A DNA stretch of 64,000 bases from Dermatophagoides farinae (lineage: Eukaryota > Arthropoda > Arachnida > Sarcoptiformes > Pyroglyphidae), in contig NC_134683.1 of assembly GCF_024713945.1 (NCBI RefSeq), positions 1,168,501 through 1,232,500 on the forward strand, written 5' to 3'. This document shows, piece by piece, positions 59,601-64,000 of this stretch. Each line of letters opens with the position of its first letter. The first letter of the stretch is position 1. Made by a program: the position numbers and the translations under genes. The notes under the pieces are model-generated. The model made no database searches and had not been told where the DNA came from. It saw nothing but the letters and a program-made list of their open reading frames with translations.

Positions 59601-62600
59601 TGTTTCCATATGATTAATGGTAATACATAAAACACTTGCACTATGATGACTATGATGAATGAATAGAAAGAGAGAGAGAGAGAGAAAGAAAATTCGTGAG
59701 GAAAAATTCCGGGAAAAAATCATTTCAAATGAATCACAAACAAACAGAAAAAAAAGACTTACATAAATCTATGTCGTATTCTACAATCATTGATTTCCAT
59801 TAATTCAGCATCAATATACCATAAATGTACGGAACTATCATCCGATCCGGTTGCTAACCATTTACCGCTTGTGGATAAATGCAAACATGTTATCGTTGAT
59901 TTATGACCTTCTAAACTTTTCGCTACAGTTTTTGTTGGTAAATGATAAAAATGTAATGAACATTGTTCGCATACGATTAAATGTTGTGAATCCGGTGTCG
60001 ATACTGCACGCGTTATTGATGGCCATGGACTTGTGATCATTGTAACCTGTGGTGGTATTGGTAAATTAAGCCATATATTTATTGGATATAATAATGGCCT
60101 ATCCATTGATTCAATACAGCTACGATAACATTGCCTCAAAAATTCAGCTAAATAACTTGATGTTGTTGACGATGATGACGATGTTGTTGATAATAATGAT
60201 GATGATCCAGGTGTATATGATGATGACGATATTGATGTTGGCAGTGATGATGTAGGATGAAGTAATGTATGTGATGATGATTTATTCTGTGTTGATTTAT
60301 TCGGTTTAACAACCGTATCAAAATTCGATAAATTCGTTGTTGTTTTGATCAAATTTGTCAATGATAATTGTTGTGTTTGATTTGTAGCTGTAAATGGTAC
60401 CAGCCATAGTAATGCTTCCACTGGTAATTGATTCGGTTCCTGTGTTACTACATGTACAGATTGTTTAAGCATTGCATATAATTGTTCAATATCCCAGTCA
60501 AAAATCTGTGATCGTACAGCATCCAATATACAACGTAGATAACAAAATGAAACACCCTGTACAATAGTATTAAGGAAACGAATATTCAATAATGCTTTTG
60601 TTTTAAGTTCGACACGATTTCCAGAATACAATAGATGATACCACAGTTCATCGGCTTCACGAACTGATTCGGATTCTTTTCCGGAAGAATTTAGCTATAT
60701 AAAAAAAAGCATAATTGATAAATTTTTCAATGGAAAAAAATTAATTTAATGAAAAAAAACGGCTTTTTTTACCTCAGTAAATGAATTATAAAATGCTTGT
60801 GCCAATTCTAAATGTATGGCTCGAATTTGTCGTATTTCTGTTAGATAACGTTCCTGTATTGCTTTTGTTATTTTCGAACTACGCCATTGGAAATATAATT
60901 GTCCCTGTACATAATATTCTTTTAGTAAATGACGCAATTTTGATTTCAATATAATCCATGTTGATGATGTTGATCTTGGTGGATCATATGGATCCGGTGT
61001 AGTAGTATTACTTGATGTACATGTATCCGTTGTTGTTGTTGTTGTTGTCGTCGTCGTCGTTGTTGTTGATGTTGTTCGCATTCTCATATGTTGTTGTTGT
61101 ATTGCTGGCCATATTTGACTCGTTAATGTTTCCTGTACTAATTGAAATAATTCCATTTCTCTTAGGCCATATTTTGTACATGTCAAATATGAACAAATTC
61201 TTCTCACTAATTGATATGGTATACAATCCTCAAGATCATCCAGAATTGTCGTTACTAATTCATCTACATTTGTTGGTAAATATTCTGGTGTATAGAATGA
61301 TTCCCAATTACTTAATACAGCTGTAGCTAACATATTAGCAAATAATGGTGTCATTAAAGCTTCTTGATGCTGTTGTTGTTGTTCTGTACGTTGACTATTA
61401 CTGTTAATATTGCTTAATAGATCAGATGAACTATTCAATTTTTGTCGTACAAAATCCCATTGAATCGATGTCAATGTTCGTTTTTCATCACGTAATTTTG
61501 ATTGTACCATCGAATAAATAGAATGACAATGTTTCATAGAATCAATACGATGATCATCATCAAGACAGATAAAATTTTCCGATGAAATACGTGATCGTAA
61601 TATACTTAATACAGATTCTGATTCTAATGCAACTGAACATATGAAATGTACATTTGGTGGAAGATGCCATGGCATCCAACCTAATAATGCACTAGACTGT
61701 AATGCCGATTGTAGATGATGAAGATCATCCAAAATGATTAATAGATCACAATCATTAGGATTACGAAGTTTAAGCAATTCCTGGAAACAGATTGCCAATT
61801 CAGATAATTCATGTGCCGATGCACTACGTGTCAGATGCGATTCCAATCCATATGCAACCGATGTTTGTATACAAAGACTGCGTAATAATTCTGATGCAAA
61901 ATTTGAACTAGGACTTTGACCACATTGTCGTACAATACGAATTACTTGATCACGATCAGAATTTTCTGCTAACCAATCCGGTGCATAGGTAAATACCTGT
62001 GCTAATAATGTTGATTTACCTGATCCTGATCGACCGGTAACAATAATTGGTTGATGACGAAAATTCTGTTGTTGTGAATGATGAAGATGACTTGTAGCTG
62101 TACAACGTGATGCAGATGTTCCAGTATTTGTTGGTCCACTAGTAACGGTATTAGTGGAACCACTACCAGCACCATGTATATCAGTTATTAATAATTCACG
62201 AATATGAAGTAAATGTCCAAAATCAGAATGATTTATAGCCTGTGCCATACCCAATGAACGCATTACACGACGAAAATTTGATAAATGTGAATGTGCTTCA
62301 CGTACAATATCGCCAGGATATTCAAAACTAGAACCAGGAGCAATTGGACCAAATATTGATTGTTGCATTGCTTTCCAATGTTCATCAATCGATGATTTCA
62401 ATGTACGTAATACTGTTTCACCAAAACGTTCAATATAATTTGCTGGTAATGTATATGTTCGTGTTTGAATACATTGATCTGGTGGTGGGCTCCATGATAT
62501 GCTGATAGAAGAAAAATAAATGATTAATTTAAACAAAAAAAAAAAATGGAAAAATTCGTTTTGTTTCACCAAAAAAAAAAAAAAAAAATAAAAATAAAAA

Positions 62601-64000
62601 TAAATCTGCTACTCACTTAAAATAATGTACATTTCCTTTTTTCAATCCAAGTATTACATCTTCAATCAATTGTTGTATATCATTTTGAGCTGTAGGTGCA
62701 TATAGTTGTCTCATTGTTGATTGTTGTTGTTGTTGTTGTTGTTGCTGTTGATTATTCGATGGAATTGGAAGCGATGAATTCATCGATTGTTGTTGTTGTT
62801 TCAATTCATCACTGGAAGACGTTGTTGTTGTTGTTGTTGTCGTCGTCGTTGTTGTTGTTGTTGTTGATGTTGACATTGTTGTTGTTGGTGTAACATCAAA
62901 AAATCTTGTTACAGATGCATTGTTAAAATTAACACCTTCTAATTGACGAATAAAACACAACATTCGATCAACTGGTTGTTGCATTAGTTCATAATTTGTT
63001 GACACCGATGTTTGTCGATGTGTCATTTGAATTTTTTTCTGTGTTGGTCCCTGTTGTAATGATACCTGATGCATTAAACGATGACGTGTTGGTGTTAATG
63101 GTGGTGATGGTTTTTTTACAATTTTCATCGATGAATGTTGATTATCATTATTGTTGTTGTTATTGTCATTTTGATTATTATTGCTACTATTCACATTAGT
63201 GTTGATGTTAGATGTTCCAGTTAATAATGAACCAAGTTTACCGGAACCAAGAATTTTTTTCTTTGCTATTGTTGTCGATGATGATGGTGATGATGATGAT
63301 AATCGTTGTGGTGGTGATTTAAGTGGATGAATTCGTTGTTGTTGTTGGTGCATATGATGAGGATGATGATGGCGATTGGAAGAAATGTTATTATTAATTG
63401 TAGTTGGTGATGTAACAAGACCACCTAATTGATATTGGCGAGCACAATATAATGCATGTAATGTTTGTTGATGAACGGCTGACATTACAACACCAAAATT
63501 ATTACTTAATAATCCTTCACGTGCAGCAACTTTTGAACCGTATTCAACCAGTTTAGCAATATGTTCCAATTCTTCTTCATATTGTCGTGATGCACGACGT
63601 GGTTCCAACAATACATAATGTGGTTCTGGTTGTAGATTACGATTTTCTTTATAACATGAACGTAATAGATTCACATCGCCTAAACCGGATTCAGCGGCAG
63701 CTGTAAAAATTTGTTGAAAATCATCCGATGCAATCACTGTTGGCAATGCAATTGGTCTATATTTATGACCAATCAAGCACATAAAAAATGTTGATATTGA
63801 TTGCTGTGAACATTCTTCAATCTCTTTTAATTGTAAATCAAATTCATGTGGATCAATTAGATTAGAATTTTGATCATATATCACCGGTGTTACTGTTGAT
63901 GGTTGCTGTCTTATCATTGTTGAGCATTTATCACCATTATTATTATTATTATTATTATTATTACTACATGAATTCTGCTGATTCTGTTGTTGAGAATATT
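56653..64000 (-). CDS. NACHT and WD40-repeat protein, NWD1/NWD2/QUI-1 family (5' partial)
   Basis: Large cytosolic STAND-type NTPase. The frame is open to the right edge. Exons, read leftward: 64000-62617, 62501-60773, 60694-59763, 59640-58252 (or from 59649), 58116-57052 and a last exon ending at TAA 56653; all join in frame. Exon 1 holds the NWD N-terminal block (FFMCLIGHKYRPIALPTVI) and long Gln/Thr/Asn tracts. Exon 2 has the NACHT ATPase: Walker A GRSGSGKST near 62020 and Walker B LLIILDDLHHL near 61720. Exon 3 has the helical region (ELWYHLLYSGN) and the first WD repeat. Exons 4 and 5 carry about ten more WD repeats (GSTDRTVVVWSL, GSQDMSLKVWET), and exon 5 ends with the family-type tail EQSFDSFYFEH. 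The last exon encodes QDKTDDDMDSM ending SSICRLI. Family members control oligomeric signalling complexes; C. elegans QUI-1 acts in sensory neurons. Role here is inference. Confidence 0.9.

Noticed and set aside
1-64000. CRISPR arrays, rRNA genes, prokaryotic operons or defence systems
   Set aside because: None seen. The tandem repeats are microsatellites without unique spacers, and all genes are eukaryotic with spliceosomal introns.

Overview
The window is arthropod nuclear DNA, most likely from a small-genome acariform mite (house-dust or parasitic astigmatid type). It is very AT-rich. Genes have few, mostly short GT-AG introns (66-79 nt where both ends can be read, with a few of 0.2-1.8 kb). 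Proteins are full of Gln, Asn, Asp and His runs. A peritrophin-type chitin-binding protein and two divergent gustatory-receptor-like proteins also fit. The assignment is inference from gene style; no species marker is present.

Layout, left to right. 1-1863 (+): a type-B carboxylesterase, almost complete, entering from the left edge. 2194-3537 (+): a histidine acid phosphatase with a C-terminal membrane anchor. 3689-4158 (+): a weakly supported two-exon coding segment not seen by simple ORF length. 6164-6601 (-): a small four-helix membrane protein. 6602-16376: almost 10 kb of stacked simple repeats with one striking 126-nt hairpin at 7432-7557. 16446-18634 (+): a secreted Pro/Gly/His-rich protein. 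20834-23286 (-): a Src-family tyrosine kinase with huge Gln/Asn-rich extensions at both ends. 25214-26485 (+) and 28664-29989 (-): two gustatory-receptor-like genes. 27348-28571 (+): a single-domain chitin-binding (CBM14) protein lying between them. 30430-32319 (-): a 629-residue orphan protein. 34257-34763 (-): a small orphan membrane protein. 34764-44006: a second repeat-rich desert. 44007-48138 (+): an M1 aminopeptidase-like protein that keeps the zinc ligands but has lost the catalytic glutamate, so it is probably a pseudo-peptidase. 51830-55322 (+): an MFSD4/SLC60-type sugar transporter. 55829-56149 (+): a 106-residue single-pass protein. 56653-64000 (-): a large NACHT-WD40 protein of the NWD1/NWD2/QUI-1 family, whose 5' end lies beyond the right edge.

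The genes do not form an operon or an obvious common pathway. Several are membrane or secreted proteins typical of gut, cuticle and chemosensory biology. I do not see a new mobile system, defence system or CRISPR-like array. The most interesting leads are the pseudo-peptidase, the long hairpin, the paired receptor genes around a chitin-binding gene, the low-complexity expansion of the Src kinase, and a recurrent CC-A(n) / T(n)-GG pattern at long homopolymer tracts.
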